A DNA stretch of 64,000 nt from Flavobacterium glycines (GTDB lineage: Bacteria; Bacteroidota; Bacteroidia; Flavobacteriales; Flavobacteriaceae), in assembly GCF_900100165.1 (NCBI RefSeq), contig NZ_FNEO01000011.1:1-64000 (forward strand). The letters run 5' to 3'. This document shows, piece after piece, positions 26,229 through 37,370 of the stretch. Position numbers and translations under genes: made by a program. The notes below the pieces were generated by a model, which did no database searches, was not told where the DNA came from, and saw only the letters and a program-made list of their open reading frames with translations. The first letter of the stretch is position 1. Every line of letters starts with the position of its first letter.

Positions 26229-28142
26229 ATGAAGTGTTTTTTTGCAATTTGGATTTCGGTTTTAATGTTTACAAATGTGGTTTTTGCTCAGGGAACCATA
26301 ACTCATAAAGTAGAGAACGGTGAAACAATTAATGACATTGCTAAGAAATATCAGGTTACGCCTTATGATATTTATAAATTGAATCCTGATGTACAAAGGA
26401 AATTAAGTTCTAAAATGCTGCTTCTGATTCCGTCTAAATCAGCAGGTTCATCTAAGGTGGTGATTCCTTCTAAAACAGGATTGAAAGTTTCGAATAGTTC
26501 AGCAGAAGTGACTCATAAGGTGATGCCTAAAGAGACTTTGTTTGGAATTGAAAAAAAGTACAATGTTTCGGATGCTGATTTGAAAAAAGCGAATCCTTTT
26601 TTAGAAACCGATGGTTTACAAATCGATCAGATTTTGGTTATTCCTTCTAAAAATGTCTTAAAGCCAGTCGTGAAAACAATTTATCATGATGTACTTCCTA
26701 AAGAAACCAAATTTTCAATTGCTAAACAATACGGAATTACTGTTGCTGAATTAGAAAATAAAAATCCTGAGATTGTTTCTAATTTGCCAGTAGGATATCA
26801 TTTGTTGATAAAAGGTAATCCTGTTAAAAAGGCTGAGGTTGTTCAGGCTAAAGTTGTTACTGCTCCAAAATATATTACTTACGAAGTAAAGCCTAAAGAA
26901 ACTTTGTATAGTTTGTCTAAGATGTCTGGTATGACTCAGGAAGATTTGTTGGTGTTGAATCCTGAACTTAAAAATGGAGTTGAAATAGGAATGCTTGTAA
27001 AATTTCCAGCCAATATAACATTAATAAAGGTTGATGATAATAAGGAAGCTGTTAATTTGGTGCCAAAACATAATTCAGGAGAACGTAAAAAGCTGGCTTT
27101 GTTGTTGCCTTTTAATGTTGCTAAAATTCAGGGAGATACTTTAAACACTATTGCTTCAAGGCTAAAAAAAGACAAGTTTTTGAATATGACTTTGGATTTT
27201 TATGCAGGCGCTTTAATGGCTATTGATTCGGTTAAAACATTAGGGTTGCCAATTGATGTTAGTATTTATGATTCTGAAGAAACTAAAAACAGTTCGAATG
27301 TTGCGGCGATAGTAAATGCTAATAATTTACAAACAGTAGATGCGGTTATTGGACCTTTTTATCAGAATAATGCTGAGGCTGCTGCTCGTTTATTGAGTGC
27401 GAATAATGTGCCTGTGATTTCGCCATTGTCTAAAGATGCCGGGAATGCTATTGCTAATTTATATCAAACAGTGCCGGCAAATGATTTGTTGAAAACAAAG
27501 ATGTTTGATTTCATGAGGTCTAAAAAAGGAAATATTCTTGCAGTTGTAGACAGAAAGAAAGTTTCGGTTATTCAGTATTTGCAACAAAATCAGAAAGATG
27601 TTCGATTAGTTCCGTTGAATACAAATGGAACGGTTTCGGCAGAAGGTTTAAAAGCAATGTTGCTTCCTAATGTGGTGAATTATGTTTTGTTAGAAACTGC
27701 CAATACCTGGATGGTTAAGACTACAATCTCGGCATTGGTGAGTGTTATGCCTAATTATCAAGTGCAATTAGTGGTTTTGGAACCAAATGAAACATTGGAT
27801 TCTGATGAAATTAATTTTTCAAATTTGGTTAAATTGAAATTAATGTATCCTTCTGTTACCAGAGATAATCTGATGCCGGAAGGTGTTGTTTTTGAAAATA
27901 AATTTAAAAAATTGAATTCGATTACGCCAAGTGATTATGCAACTCGAGGTTTTGATGTGACTTTTGATACGATGATGCGTCTGATGCAAAATAAGTCATT
28001 TGAAGAAACTGCTAATTCGGTTGTGACTGAGCAGTTTGAAAATAAATTTGAATACAATAAAAAAGAAGGTGGAGGATATGTAAATAAAGGGGTTTATATT
28101 TTGTATTATGATAATGATTTGACTTTAAAAGTTGCTAATTAA
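26229..28142 (+). CDS. LysM-repeat protein with periplasmic-binding-protein (type 1) domain
   Basis: 637 residues. A signal peptide ends at VFAQ (residue ~21). Four LysM modules lie at ~25-68, 94-138, 150-194 and 216-259, each beginning HxVxxxET or YEVKPKET, so it should bind peptidoglycan. A type 1 periplasmic-binding-protein domain (~285-635) has KLALLLPFNV, DFYAGALMAID, DAVIGPFYQNNAEAAA and VPVISPLSKDAG. This arrangement is common in Flavobacteriia and recalls LpoA-like regulators of cell-wall synthesis rather than a transporter, since no permease is nearby. The role is inferred. Confidence 0.85.
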   Translation: MKCFFAIWISVLMFTNVVFAQGTITHKVENGETINDIAKKYQVTPYDIYKLNPDVQRKLSSKMLLLIPSKSAGSSKVVIPSKTGLKVSNSSAEVTHKVMPKETLFGIEKKYNVSDADLKKANPFLETDGLQIDQILVIPSKNVLKPVVKTIYHDVLPKETKFSIAKQYGITVAELENKNPEIVSNLPVGYHLLIKGNPVKKAEVVQAKVVTAPKYITYEVKPKETLYSLSKMSGMTQEDLLVLNPELKNGVEIGMLVKFPANITLIKVDDNKEAVNLVPKHNSGERKKLALLLPFNVAKIQGDTLNTIASRLKKDKFLNMTLDFYAGALMAIDSVKTLGLPIDVSIYDSEETKNSSNVAAIVNANNLQTVDAVIGPFYQNNAEAAARLLSANNVPVISPLSKDAGNAIANLYQTVPANDLLKTKMFDFMRSKKGNILAVVDRKKVSVIQYLQQNQKDVRLVPLNTNGTVSAEGLKAMLLPNVVNYVLLETANTWMVKTTISALVSVMPNYQVQLVVLEPNETLDSDEINFSNLVKLKLMYPSVTRDNLMPEGVVFENKFKKLNSITPSDYATRGFDVTFDTMMRLMQNKSFEETANSVVTEQFENKFEYNKKEGGGYVNKGVYILYYDNDLTLKVAN

Positions 28143-28177
28143 TGTAAAGGAAATTATCGTTCGATGCTTATCAAAAA

Positions 28178-28222
28178 AAAACACAACGCAAAATCAGATG
28201 TCTTTGCGTTGTGTTTTTTGAT
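28178..28222. terminator. Terminator after the LysM gene
   Basis: 15-bp stem: AAAACACAACGCAAA / TTTGCGTTGTGTTTT, loop ATCAGATGTC, T tract. It may serve both convergent genes. Confidence 0.92.
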
Positions 28223-28292
28223 TTTATATTGTTCCTAGTTTAAAGCTTTTTTAAGATAATTTTCAATAGATCGTTTAAATGGTTAATCAGTT

Positions 28293-29243
28293 CTATTTTA
28301 TCTTTTTACCGGTTTTGTCAATTGCTAAATATTGGCCGTTTAATTGAACTTTTGAAATTCCTTTACGAAAACCTGAAACGTTCTCATAAATTATAGGTAT
28401 AACTTCTGAGCCTGACATATTTAAAAACCCCCATTTCCTGTTTGTTCTAACTGCAATGAGTCCTTCTGAAAAAGAACTTACTTGGTCATATTTAACAGGG
28501 ATAATTTCTTTTCCTAAATTGTTTATTAACCCTGTTTTTTTATTCAATTTAACTTCTGCAAATCCTTTAGAGAATCTGTCTGCGGCATCATATTTTGGCG
28601 GGATAATTAAATTTCCTGATTTGTCAGTAAAACCATATTTTCCATTCAGCTTAACTGATGCAAGTCCTTCATAAAAACTATCTACACTATCATATTCCAT
28701 TGGAATGATTAGTTTGCCTGCATAATCTATGAAGCCCCATTTTTTATTTAGCTTAACAGCTGCAAGGTTTTCAGAGAAATTAGTCACTCTGTCATATTTT
28801 AACGGAATAATGATTTTTCCAGACTTATCTATAAAACCATATTTGTTTTTTAGCTTAACTGGGGCAAGTTCATCTGAAAATTCATTTACTGAATCGTATT
28901 CCAGCGGAATAATTTCTTTTCCTTGACTATCAATAAAGCCCCATTTTCCATTGAGTTTAACGGCTGCTCTTCCGTAATTAAAGTTGTATGTTTCTTCGTA
29001 TTTAAGTGGGATGATTACTTTTCCAGCAACATTTATAAAGCCACATTTAGAATTTAATTCAACGGCTGAGAATCCTTCTTTGAATTCGCCGGCATAATCG
29101 TATTTTGCAGAAATAATTGTTTTTCCATTAGAGTCTTTAAAACCAAATTTATGAGTATTTTGATCCATGTAAAGTTTTAAATTTTGCGAATGTCCTGTTA
29201 GAACAGCCATGCATAATGCTAATGCTGCTATTATTTTATTCAT
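28293..29243 (-). CDS. Secreted WG-repeat protein
   Basis: 316 residues from ATG 29243 (MNKIIAALALCMAVLTGHSQ, a signal peptide); an upstream in-frame start at 29276 would put 11 charged residues before it. The mature part is almost entirely eight WG/KWG-type repeats of ~33 residues, each with G(F/L)xDxxGKxIIPxxYD, plus a partial ninth. The repeats are thought to form a beta-propeller or solenoid for protein binding; function unknown. It stands alone. Confidence 0.85.
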   Translation of the reverse strand: MNKIIAALALCMAVLTGHSQNLKLYMDQNTHKFGFKDSNGKTIISAKYDYAGEFKEGFSAVELNSKCGFINVAGKVIIPLKYEETYNFNYGRAAVKLNGKWGFIDSQGKEIIPLEYDSVNEFSDELAPVKLKNKYGFIDKSGKIIIPLKYDRVTNFSENLAAVKLNKKWGFIDYAGKLIIPMEYDSVDSFYEGLASVKLNGKYGFTDKSGNLIIPPKYDAADRFSKGFAEVKLNKKTGLINNLGKEIIPVKYDQVSSFSEGLIAVRTNRKWGFLNMSGSEVIPIIYENVSGFRKGISKVQLNGQYLAIDKTGKKIK

Positions 29244-29440
29244 TTTTTTATGTTTAAATTTAAAATTTGTTTTCAAAGATATTATATATTGTATAATTTG
29301 TAGTCTGTGTTGTGTTAAATATTTTTGATTTAGTTTTTTTATATGTTGTTTTTTAAAAACAGTTCAGATAATAAATAGTTCTCTACTTTTTCTCTAAATA
29401 GCTTTTAATAAGTTGTTATGAAAACGAAAAATTATCATTT

Positions 29441-29512
29441 AACCCAGATTGCAGCGGCATTCTTTGTGTTCGTCTTAGCGGACGGAAATATACAGTGGAG
29501 AGCAGGTGGGGT
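29441..29512 (+). other. Degenerate copy of a structured intergenic element
   Basis: In the 381-base gap 29244-29624 this stretch shares CAGCGGCAT and flanking bases with the element at 60604-60677 (GATTGCAGCGGCATTC against GATAGCAGCGGCATCC). The middle can form a hairpin (TCGTC...GACGG) and the ends can pair (ACCC / GGGGT). The 3' half is eroded. The rest of the gap holds nothing I recognise. Confidence 0.4.
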
Positions 29513-29624
29513 GTTTCTTGAGAAAACAAAAAAACGTTCATAAAAAAATAAATTTGTACGCTATAACATTCAACTAAAAATGTACCTTGCGCCAATGCAA
29601 AGTACATTTTTTTCTTTTTTTTGA

Positions 29625-29858
29625 ATGGATCAAAACAAGCAACAACTTATTAAATTAGCTCATACTAAAATGCCTTTTGGGAAATATGAAGGTCGGTTTT
29701 TAATTGATTTGCCGGAGCATTATGTGGTTTGGTATCATAATAAAGGCTTTCCGAAAGGAGAATTAGGGGATCAGTTAAAATTAGTTTATGAGTTAAAATT
29801 GAACGGATTAGAAGAATTGATACGGAATATTAAAAAAAGATACCCAAAACCTCATTGA
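29625..29858 (+). CDS. DUF3820 family small protein
   Basis: 77 residues: KLAHTKMPFGKYEGRFLIDLPEHYVVWYHNKGFPKGELG matches the DUF3820 pattern (MPFGKYxGxxLxDLPxxYLxWF...GFPxGxLG). Family members are small cytosolic proteins, once described as quorum-sensing-regulated virulence factors; the molecular role is unknown. Its stop codon lies inside the terminator stem. A box TACCTTGC (29582-29589) is a weak -7 candidate. Confidence 0.85.
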   Translation: MDQNKQQLIKLAHTKMPFGKYEGRFLIDLPEHYVVWYHNKGFPKGELGDQLKLVYELKLNGLEELIRNIKKRYPKPH

Positions 29859-29885
29859 TTTCTCAAATTAATGAGGTTTTTATTT
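29846..29885 (+). terminator. Terminator overlapping the DUF3820 stop codon
   Basis: 11-bp stem AAAACCTCATT / AATGAGGTTTT followed by T-rich sequence. The 5' arm is within the last codons. Confidence 0.88.
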
Positions 29886-29954
29886 TTGCATTAGCAAATG
29901 TTGATTTTAGAAATTATCTCATTTCCAAATTAGCATAATCTAAATTTATAATCG

Positions 29955-29962
29955 TATTTTTG
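29955..29962 (+). promoter_or_regulatory. -7 promoter element for pyrG
   Basis: TATTTTTG, 39 bases before ATG 30002. Confidence 0.55.
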
Positions 29963-29995
29963 CCACGTTTTTTATACAACTACAATACAAACTAG

Positions 29996-31615
<1,620 letters not shown>

Positions 31616-31680
31616 ATGTATTGCTAGAAATAGAATCAAATAATTTGACAAAAAGTCGAGATAAATAATTTGTATTAAAA

Positions 31681-33576
31681 ATGGAAGAAAAAAAGTTTGA
31701 CCCCAATTCACTGATTGGTTTTATATTGATTTTCGGTATATTACTTTGGATAATGTATCAAAATAAACCTTCTGACGCAGAACTTGCGGCAGAAAAAGCC
31801 AAAAAAGAATTGGTTGTTAAAGGCTCAAAAGCTCAAGAAAATACGGCTAAAATAAATGCAACTACTGCTGATGTTAATGATACTTTGAAATTAGCTCAGT
31901 TGCAAAAAACTTTAGGAAGTTTTGCTTATTCAGCTACTTTGCCTTCTGCAAAAGATGAATTTACAACAATTGAAAACAAATTAGTAAAACTTACAATTGC
32001 TAATAAGGGTGGATATGTGGTAGAGGCTACATTAAAGAATTTTGAGCGTACTAAAAAAGGGTCAGGTCAATCAGTACAATTGATTAAAAACAACAATGCT
32101 CAATTTAATTTACAGTTAGCCACTGTTGATAATCATACTTTAAATACAAAAGAACTTTATTTTGAACCGACATTAACAAAAAATGGTGAAGACCAAATTT
32201 TGACAATGAAATTAAAGGCTTCTGAAAATGCTTATTTAGCTTATAAATATGTATTGAAAGCTAATGATTATATGTTGGATTTTGATATTCAATCGCAAGG
32301 TTTGAATACTATTTTAAAGACTGCTAAACCTTTGCAATTAGAGTGGGCTTTCAAAACTTACGCTAATGAAAAAAGTATTTCTTATGAAAACCGTTATACA
32401 GAACTGTATTTTGAATACGAAGATGGTAAGAAAGATTATTTAGGCCAGGGGCATGATAAAACTGTAACTGCTGAAGAGGTGTCTTATGTGGCTTATAAAC
32501 AGCATTTCTTTTCTTCTATCTTATTGACATCAACTCCATTTAAAACAACGGAATTGTATTCTAATAATTTAGTGAATGATGCTAATGTTGATACAACTTA
32601 CACTAAGCAATTCAAGGCAGTAATGCCATTGGCTTTCAAAAATGGTGAGATTGATCAAAAAATGAATTGGTACTATGGTCCAACAGATTACAAATTATTA
32701 AAATCATACGACAGACACTTAGAAGATATTGTGGCTTTAGGTTGGGGGATTTTCGGTTGGATTAATCGTTATCTTTTCATTCCGGCTTATAGTTTCTTAA
32801 GTATGTTCATTTCACAGGGATGGGCTATTGTGTTGTTTACGATTTTAGTAAAATTAGTAATGTCGCCGGTAACTTATAAATCATTCCTGTCTCAGGCTAA
32901 GATGAAAGTTTTACGTCCTGAAATCACTGAAATTGGTGAAAAATACAAAGATGAGCCAATGAAGAAACAACAGGAAACAATGAAGCTTTACAACAAAGCA
33001 GGAGTAAATCCAATGGCAGGTTGCGTACCTGGTTTGCTGCAAATGCCTGTTTTCTATGCTTTATTCCAGTTGTTCCCGGCATTAATTCAATTAAGACATA
33101 AAGGTTTCTTATGGGCAGAAGATTTATCATCATTTGATTCAGTTTATAAATTGCCATTCCATATTCCGGCTTATGGAGATCATATTAGTTTGTTCCCAAT
33201 TTTAGCTTCTATTGCAATTTTCTTTTATATGAAAATGACTACCGGAGACCAACAAATGGCAACACCACAGCAGGAAGGTATGCCGGATATGGCTAAAATG
33301 ATGAAAGTAATGGTATATATTTCACCATTAATGATGTTGTTTTTCTTTAATAGTTATGCTTCAGGATTGAGTTTATATTATTTTATTTCTAACACAATTA
33401 CAATTGGAATTATGTTAGTAATTAAAAATTACATTATCGACAGTGATAAAATTCACGCCGAAATCCAGGAGAACAAAAAGAAAGAGCCTAAGAAACAAAG
33501 TAAGTTTCAGCAAAAATTGCAGGAAGCGATGGCGCAACAAGAAGCAATGAAAGCGCAACAAAACAAAAAGAAATAA
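31681..33576 (+). CDS. yidC: Membrane protein insertase YidC
   Basis: 631 residues, the gram-negative form: one N-terminal helix (~11-27), a large periplasmic beta domain (~60-350), then the five-helix insertase core (FIPAYSFLSMFISQGWAIVL onward, SPVTYKSFLSQAKM, NPMAGCVPGLLQMPVFYALF). A Lys/Gln-rich C-terminal tail (QNKKK) can bind ribosomes. Inserts proteins into the inner membrane alone or with SecYEG. Downstream of pyrG; a strong terminator follows. Confidence 0.96.
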   Translation: MEEKKFDPNSLIGFILIFGILLWIMYQNKPSDAELAAEKAKKELVVKGSKAQENTAKINATTADVNDTLKLAQLQKTLGSFAYSATLPSAKDEFTTIENKLVKLTIANKGGYVVEATLKNFERTKKGSGQSVQLIKNNNAQFNLQLATVDNHTLNTKELYFEPTLTKNGEDQILTMKLKASENAYLAYKYVLKANDYMLDFDIQSQGLNTILKTAKPLQLEWAFKTYANEKSISYENRYTELYFEYEDGKKDYLGQGHDKTVTAEEVSYVAYKQHFFSSILLTSTPFKTTELYSNNLVNDANVDTTYTKQFKAVMPLAFKNGEIDQKMNWYYGPTDYKLLKSYDRHLEDIVALGWGIFGWINRYLFIPAYSFLSMFISQGWAIVLFTILVKLVMSPVTYKSFLSQAKMKVLRPEITEIGEKYKDEPMKKQQETMKLYNKAGVNPMAGCVPGLLQMPVFYALFQLFPALIQLRHKGFLWAEDLSSFDSVYKLPFHIPAYGDHISLFPILASIAIFFYMKMTTGDQQMATPQQEGMPDMAKMMKVMVYISPLMMLFFFNSYASGLSLYYFISNTITIGIMLVIKNYIIDSDKIHAEIQENKKKEPKKQSKFQQKLQEAMAQQEAMKAQQNKKK

Positions 33577-33579
33577 TTT

Positions 33580-33618
33580 AAAACCAAAAAATCTCGTTTA
33601 ACGGGATTTTTTGGTTTT
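33580..33618 (+). terminator. Terminator of yidC
   Basis: 17-bp stem AAAACCAAAAAATCTCG / CGGGATTTTTTGGTTTT, loop TTTAA, with one T-G pair. Confidence 0.92.
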
Positions 33619-33668
33619 ATAGATAATTTATTATTCGATAAATTCGTTTTAGTAACAAAAATAGTTTC

Positions 33669-34382
33669 ATGAAGATAATAGAAAAAATCAGTTTAATTGT
33701 ACTCTTGTGTATTAGTGTTTGTAGTCTTCAGGCGCAAAATGATTTTAACAAAGTAGATGCAGGCGGTAAAAAAGATGGCCTATGGAGAGGTTTTTATCCG
33801 GAGTCGAAAAGAATTCGTTACGAAGGCACTTTTTCGCATGGAAAGGAAGTAGGTGAGTTTAAATTTTTTGATGATACCAAGGCAGGAACTGTTATTGCAA
33901 CCAGAACTTTTAATCCTAATGATAATGTAGCTTACACTGTTTTTTATGACCAAAATAAAAACAAAGTGAGTGAAGGTAAAGTAGTCAATAAATTGTTTGA
34001 AGGTGAATGGAAATACTACCATCATGCGTCAACTGTTATTATGACCATTGAGAATTATAAAAACGGAAAGCTCGAAGGTTTGCGTTCAGTGTTTTTTCCA
34101 AGCGGAAAAATTGCTGAAGAAACCTATTATAAAAATAATTTGAAAAACGGTAGTTCTAAGAAATATTCCGAAAAAGGATATGTTCTTGAAGAGGTTTTTT
34201 TTAAAGACAATCAATACGATGGCTTAGCTACTTTTAGAGACGTGGATAATACTATTGTTTCTAAAGGTAAATTTGTGAACGGAAAGAAAACCGGAGTCTG
34301 GCAATTTTTTGAAAATGGAAAATTAACAGATGAAGTGAATGAGAGTAATCCTAAACCTAAAAAAACTTTAAAGACCAAGTAA
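33669..34382 (+). CDS. Secreted YwqK/MORN-like repeat protein
   Basis: 237 residues. A signal peptide ends near SLQAQ (residue ~23). At least six MORN-like units follow (GLWRGFYPESKRIRYEGTF, GEFKFFDD, GEWKYYHH, GLRSVFFPSGKIAEETYY, GVWQFFENGKLTDE). This pattern is annotated as the YwqK family after Bacillus, where it was called an antitoxin; here the protein is exported and no toxin gene is adjacent, so that name should not be taken as function. It is a small relative of the 1,084-residue protein at 42684-45938. Confidence 0.82.
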   Translation: MKIIEKISLIVLLCISVCSLQAQNDFNKVDAGGKKDGLWRGFYPESKRIRYEGTFSHGKEVGEFKFFDDTKAGTVIATRTFNPNDNVAYTVFYDQNKNKVSEGKVVNKLFEGEWKYYHHASTVIMTIENYKNGKLEGLRSVFFPSGKIAEETYYKNNLKNGSSKKYSEKGYVLEEVFFKDNQYDGLATFRDVDNTIVSKGKFVNGKKTGVWQFFENGKLTDEVNESNPKPKKTLKTK

Positions 34383-34446
34383 CTATTTTGAAGAATTCGG
34401 TTTTTAAACGAAATGTTATAATGAATCAAATCGGTTAAAAACTTTG

Positions 34447-34454
34447 TACCTTTG
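34447..34454 (+). promoter_or_regulatory. -7 promoter element for mnmA
   Basis: TACCTTTG, 23 bases before ATG 34478. Confidence 0.55.
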
Positions 34455-34477
34455 CACCCAAAAAAACAGATTTTAGA

Positions 34478-35665
34478 ATGAAACGTGTTGTAGTTGGACT
34501 TTCTGGTGGAGTAGATTCGAGTGTTGCAGCTTATTTGTTGCAACAACAAGGTTATGAGGTTATTGGTCTTTTTATGAAAAACTGGCATGATGATTCGGTG
34601 ACGATTTCAAACGAATGCCCGTGGTTAGAAGATAGTAACGATGCCTTGTTAGTCGCTGAAAAGTTAGGAATTCCGTTTCAAACAGTCGATTTAAGCGAAC
34701 AATACAAAGAAAAAATCGTTGATTATATGTTCAACGAATATGAAAAAGGAAGAACTCCTAATCCGGATGTACTTTGTAATCGCGAAATCAAATTTGATGT
34801 TTTCATGAAAATTGCTTTAAGTCTGGGTGCTGATTATGTGGCTACTGGGCATTATTGTCGAAAAAGTGAAACAGAGGTCAATGGAAAAACAGTTTACCAA
34901 TTGCTTTCCGGAGTAGATAACAATAAAGATCAATCGTATTTTCTTTGTCAGTTATCTCAGGAACAATTAGAGAAAGCTTTATTCCCAATTGGTGAATTAA
35001 CAAAACCTCAGGTACGTGAAATTGCTGCCGAAATGGAATTGGTGACTGCCGAAAAGAAAGATTCTCAGGGATTGTGTTTCATTGGAAAAGTACGTCTTCC
35101 TGAATTTTTACAACAAAAATTACAACCTAAAGACGGAATTATCGTCCAAATTGATAAGGATAATTCGGTTTATAATAACTCGGTTTCAGAAGATTTGTCA
35201 ACAGAAGACGCTTTAGCTTTAGCTGCAAAACCTATTAAGTACACAACTGAAATGGGTAAGGTAGTAGGAAAGCACCAGGGAGCACATTATTTTACCGTAG
35301 GGCAAAGAAAAGGATTAAATGTTGGTGGAACTGCTGAGGCCTTATTTGTTATTGCAACTGATGTTGATACAAATACGATTTATACAGGGATGGGAAGTCA
35401 TCATCCGGGATTGTTTAGAAAAGCCTTGCGTGTTTCTCCTTCTGAGGTACATTGGATTCGTACCGATATGGCTTTAGCCAATGGAGAAACAATGAAAGTA
35501 AAAGCCAGAATTAGATACAGACAAGAATTACAGGAAGCAACTTTACATCAATTTGAATCCGGATTGTACGTGTCTTTTGAAAAACCGCAATCTGCAATTA
35601 CTGAAGGTCAGTTTGTAGCCTGGCACATTGGTGACGAATTAATTGGTTCGGGAGTTATTTCCTAG
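34478..35665 (+). CDS. mnmA: tRNA-specific 2-thiouridylase MnmA
   Basis: 395 residues. It puts sulfur on uridine 34 of tRNA (Lys, Glu, Gln) using ATP and a sulfur relay. The P-loop [15 protein letters not shown] (residues ~5-19) and the two catalytic Cys in [12 protein letters not shown] and DSQGLCFIG are present, as are the PP-loop DQSYFLC and the C-terminal beta-barrel ([10 protein letters not shown]). Single gene with its own promoter box and terminator. Confidence 0.95.
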   Translation: MKRVVVGLSGGVDSSVAAYLLQQQGYEVIGLFMKNWHDDSVTISNECPWLEDSNDALLVAEKLGIPFQTVDLSEQYKEKIVDYMFNEYEKGRTPNPDVLCNREIKFDVFMKIALSLGADYVATGHYCRKSETEVNGKTVYQLLSGVDNNKDQSYFLCQLSQEQLEKALFPIGELTKPQVREIAAEMELVTAEKKDSQGLCFIGKVRLPEFLQQKLQPKDGIIVQIDKDNSVYNNSVSEDLSTEDALALAAKPIKYTTEMGKVVGKHQGAHYFTVGQRKGLNVGGTAEALFVIATDVDTNTIYTGMGSHHPGLFRKALRVSPSEVHWIRTDMALANGETMKVKARIRYRQELQEATLHQFESGLYVSFEKPQSAITEGQFVAWHIGDELIGSGVIS

Positions 35666-35694
35666 TTGTACTTTAAAAAAATAAGTATATATTT

Positions 35695-35731
35695 AAGTGA
35701 TTAATTTCAATTGAGATTAATCACTTTTTTT
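35695..35731 (+). terminator. Terminator of mnmA
   Basis: 11-bp stem AAGTGATTAAT / ATTAATCACTT and a T7 tract. Confidence 0.88.
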
Positions 35732-35744
35732 ATTCCCTGCAGTT

Positions 35745-37364
35745 ATGAAAAAGTACATCATACTATTTTTTGTTTGCTTTCCACTTTCTGTGTTTTCACA
35801 AGAAGAGGCTTGGGTATATTTTAAAACCAAAGTGAATGAACAGTATTATTATGAAAATCCTTTGCAAATGTTATCTCAGCGGGCGTTAGAAAGACGGTCG
35901 AATCAAAATATAGCATTGGATTTTAAAGATATTCCCATCAATCAGGATTTTATTAATATTATAAAAGCAGTTTCCGGAATAAGAGTGATGGCTAAATCAA
36001 AATGGATGAATGCTATTCATGTGCGGGGTTCGCAAAGTGTTATAAACTCTTTAAAAATCTATGTTTTTGTAGATCGGGTTGATTTTGCTGATAAAACCTT
36101 AAATACTACCAATAAATTAGTTTCAGTATCTAAAGTTGCTCTTTCTGAGGAGAATGACCAAAAGAAAGAAAAAATGACCGTAGCAATAAGCGGTTTTGCT
36201 TCGCAAATAGAGATGTTAAACGGGCAATATTTGCATCAGCAAAATTATAAAGGTGCAGGGAAAATAATTGCAGTTTTGGATGCCGGTTTTGTAGGTGTAG
36301 ATCAATCAGTTGCTTTTAAACGTTTAAGAGATAATCATCAAATTTTGGGAGGCTATAATTTTGTATCAGGAAACAATAGTTTGTATACGCTCGACTCTCA
36401 TGGAACGAATGTGTTATCTACGATGGCTGCTTATGGCGACAATGCTTTGGTAGGAACTGCTATTGATGCTTCTTATTATTTGTTTATTACCGAAGATGTA
36501 AGTTCTGAAAATCCTGTAGAAGAATCTTTATGGGTCGAAGCTGCTGAAAAGGCAGATAGTTTGGGTGTAGATATCATTAATAGCTCTTTGGGCTACACGG
36601 ATTTTGATAATCCTGCTTATAATCATCAATACAGTGATAGAAATGGGAATGCTGCTTTTATTTCTAAAGGAGCCGAAATTGCTTTTAGTCGTGGAATGTT
36701 AGTGGTGGTTTCGGCAGGAAACGAAGGAACAACATCTAATCCTTTTATAGGAGCACCGGCTGATGCTTTGTCGGTTATTACAGTGGGAGCAGTGAATTTA
36801 AATGAACAAAAAGCGACTTTTAGTTCGGTAGGGCCTACAGCAGATGGACGAATAAAACCTGAAGTTATGGCTTTAGGGCAAAATGTAATTGTATCTGATA
36901 CACAGGGGAATTCTGTTTATTCGAATGGAACTTCTTTTTCGGCCCCAATTATTTCGGGAATGTTAGCTTGTTTATGGCAGGCTTATCCTGACGCAAGCAA
37001 TCAGGAAATAAGGGATTTGTTGTTGCAATCTTCAAGTCGATATAATGTTCCTGATAATAATTACGGTTATGGAATTCCTGATTTTAATTTGGCTTTAAAT
37101 AATGGAACTATTTTAAAGAAAAATGATTTTCAATATTTCGCTGCTTTCCCAAATCCTACATCCGATTCGGTTTCCATTCTTTTTCCACCCAATTTTAATT
37201 CGGGAATGATTTGGTTTTATAGCGCTTATGGTCAGAAAGTTTTAGAAAAAAAAGTAATAAGCCCAAAGGATTCCTTTTCTTTAGAAGCATTGAGTAATGG
37301 TGTCTATTTTTATAAAATCAAATCGGATTTATTCTCAAAAGAAGGTAAGGTCATTAAAAATTAA
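35745..37364 (+). CDS. Subtilisin-like (S8) serine protease, T9SS-secreted
   Basis: 539 residues. Signal peptide MKKYIILFFVCFPLSVFSQ, a propeptide-like region to ~165, then an S8 peptidase domain with the full triad: Asp in IAVLDAGFVGVD (~179), His in DSHGTNVLSTMA (~219) and Ser in NGTSFSAPIISGM (~398), with the oxyanion Asn region VSAGNEGTT. The last ~75 residues are a type A T9SS sorting domain (FAAFPNPTSDSVSILF, YSAYGQKVLEKK, NGVYFYKIKS). So it should be exported through the Sec and type IX systems as a surface or secreted protease. The next gene starts 6 bp after its stop codon. Confidence 0.93.
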   Translation: MKKYIILFFVCFPLSVFSQEEAWVYFKTKVNEQYYYENPLQMLSQRALERRSNQNIALDFKDIPINQDFINIIKAVSGIRVMAKSKWMNAIHVRGSQSVINSLKIYVFVDRVDFADKTLNTTNKLVSVSKVALSEENDQKKEKMTVAISGFASQIEMLNGQYLHQQNYKGAGKIIAVLDAGFVGVDQSVAFKRLRDNHQILGGYNFVSGNNSLYTLDSHGTNVLSTMAAYGDNALVGTAIDASYYLFITEDVSSENPVEESLWVEAAEKADSLGVDIINSSLGYTDFDNPAYNHQYSDRNGNAAFISKGAEIAFSRGMLVVVSAGNEGTTSNPFIGAPADALSVITVGAVNLNEQKATFSSVGPTADGRIKPEVMALGQNVIVSDTQGNSVYSNGTSFSAPIISGMLACLWQAYPDASNQEIRDLLLQSSSRYNVPDNNYGYGIPDFNLALNNGTILKKNDFQYFAAFPNPTSDSVSILFPPNFNSGMIWFYSAYGQKVLEKKVISPKDSFSLEALSNGVYFYKIKSDLFSKEGKVIKN

Positions 37365-37370
37365 TTGGTC

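Noticed and set aside
28456-28926. Plus-strand frames opposite the WG-repeat gene
   Set aside because: Their repetitive composition is only the complement of the WG repeats.
29416-29607. 63-residue minus-strand reading frame in the gap before the DUF3820 gene
   Set aside because: It coincides with the decayed structured element, has no plausible protein features and no promoter; treated as noise.
33669-34382. YwqK-type antitoxin of a toxin-antitoxin pair
   Set aside because: The protein has a signal peptide, the neighbours are yidC and mnmA, and no toxin gene is present; only the repeat type is shared.
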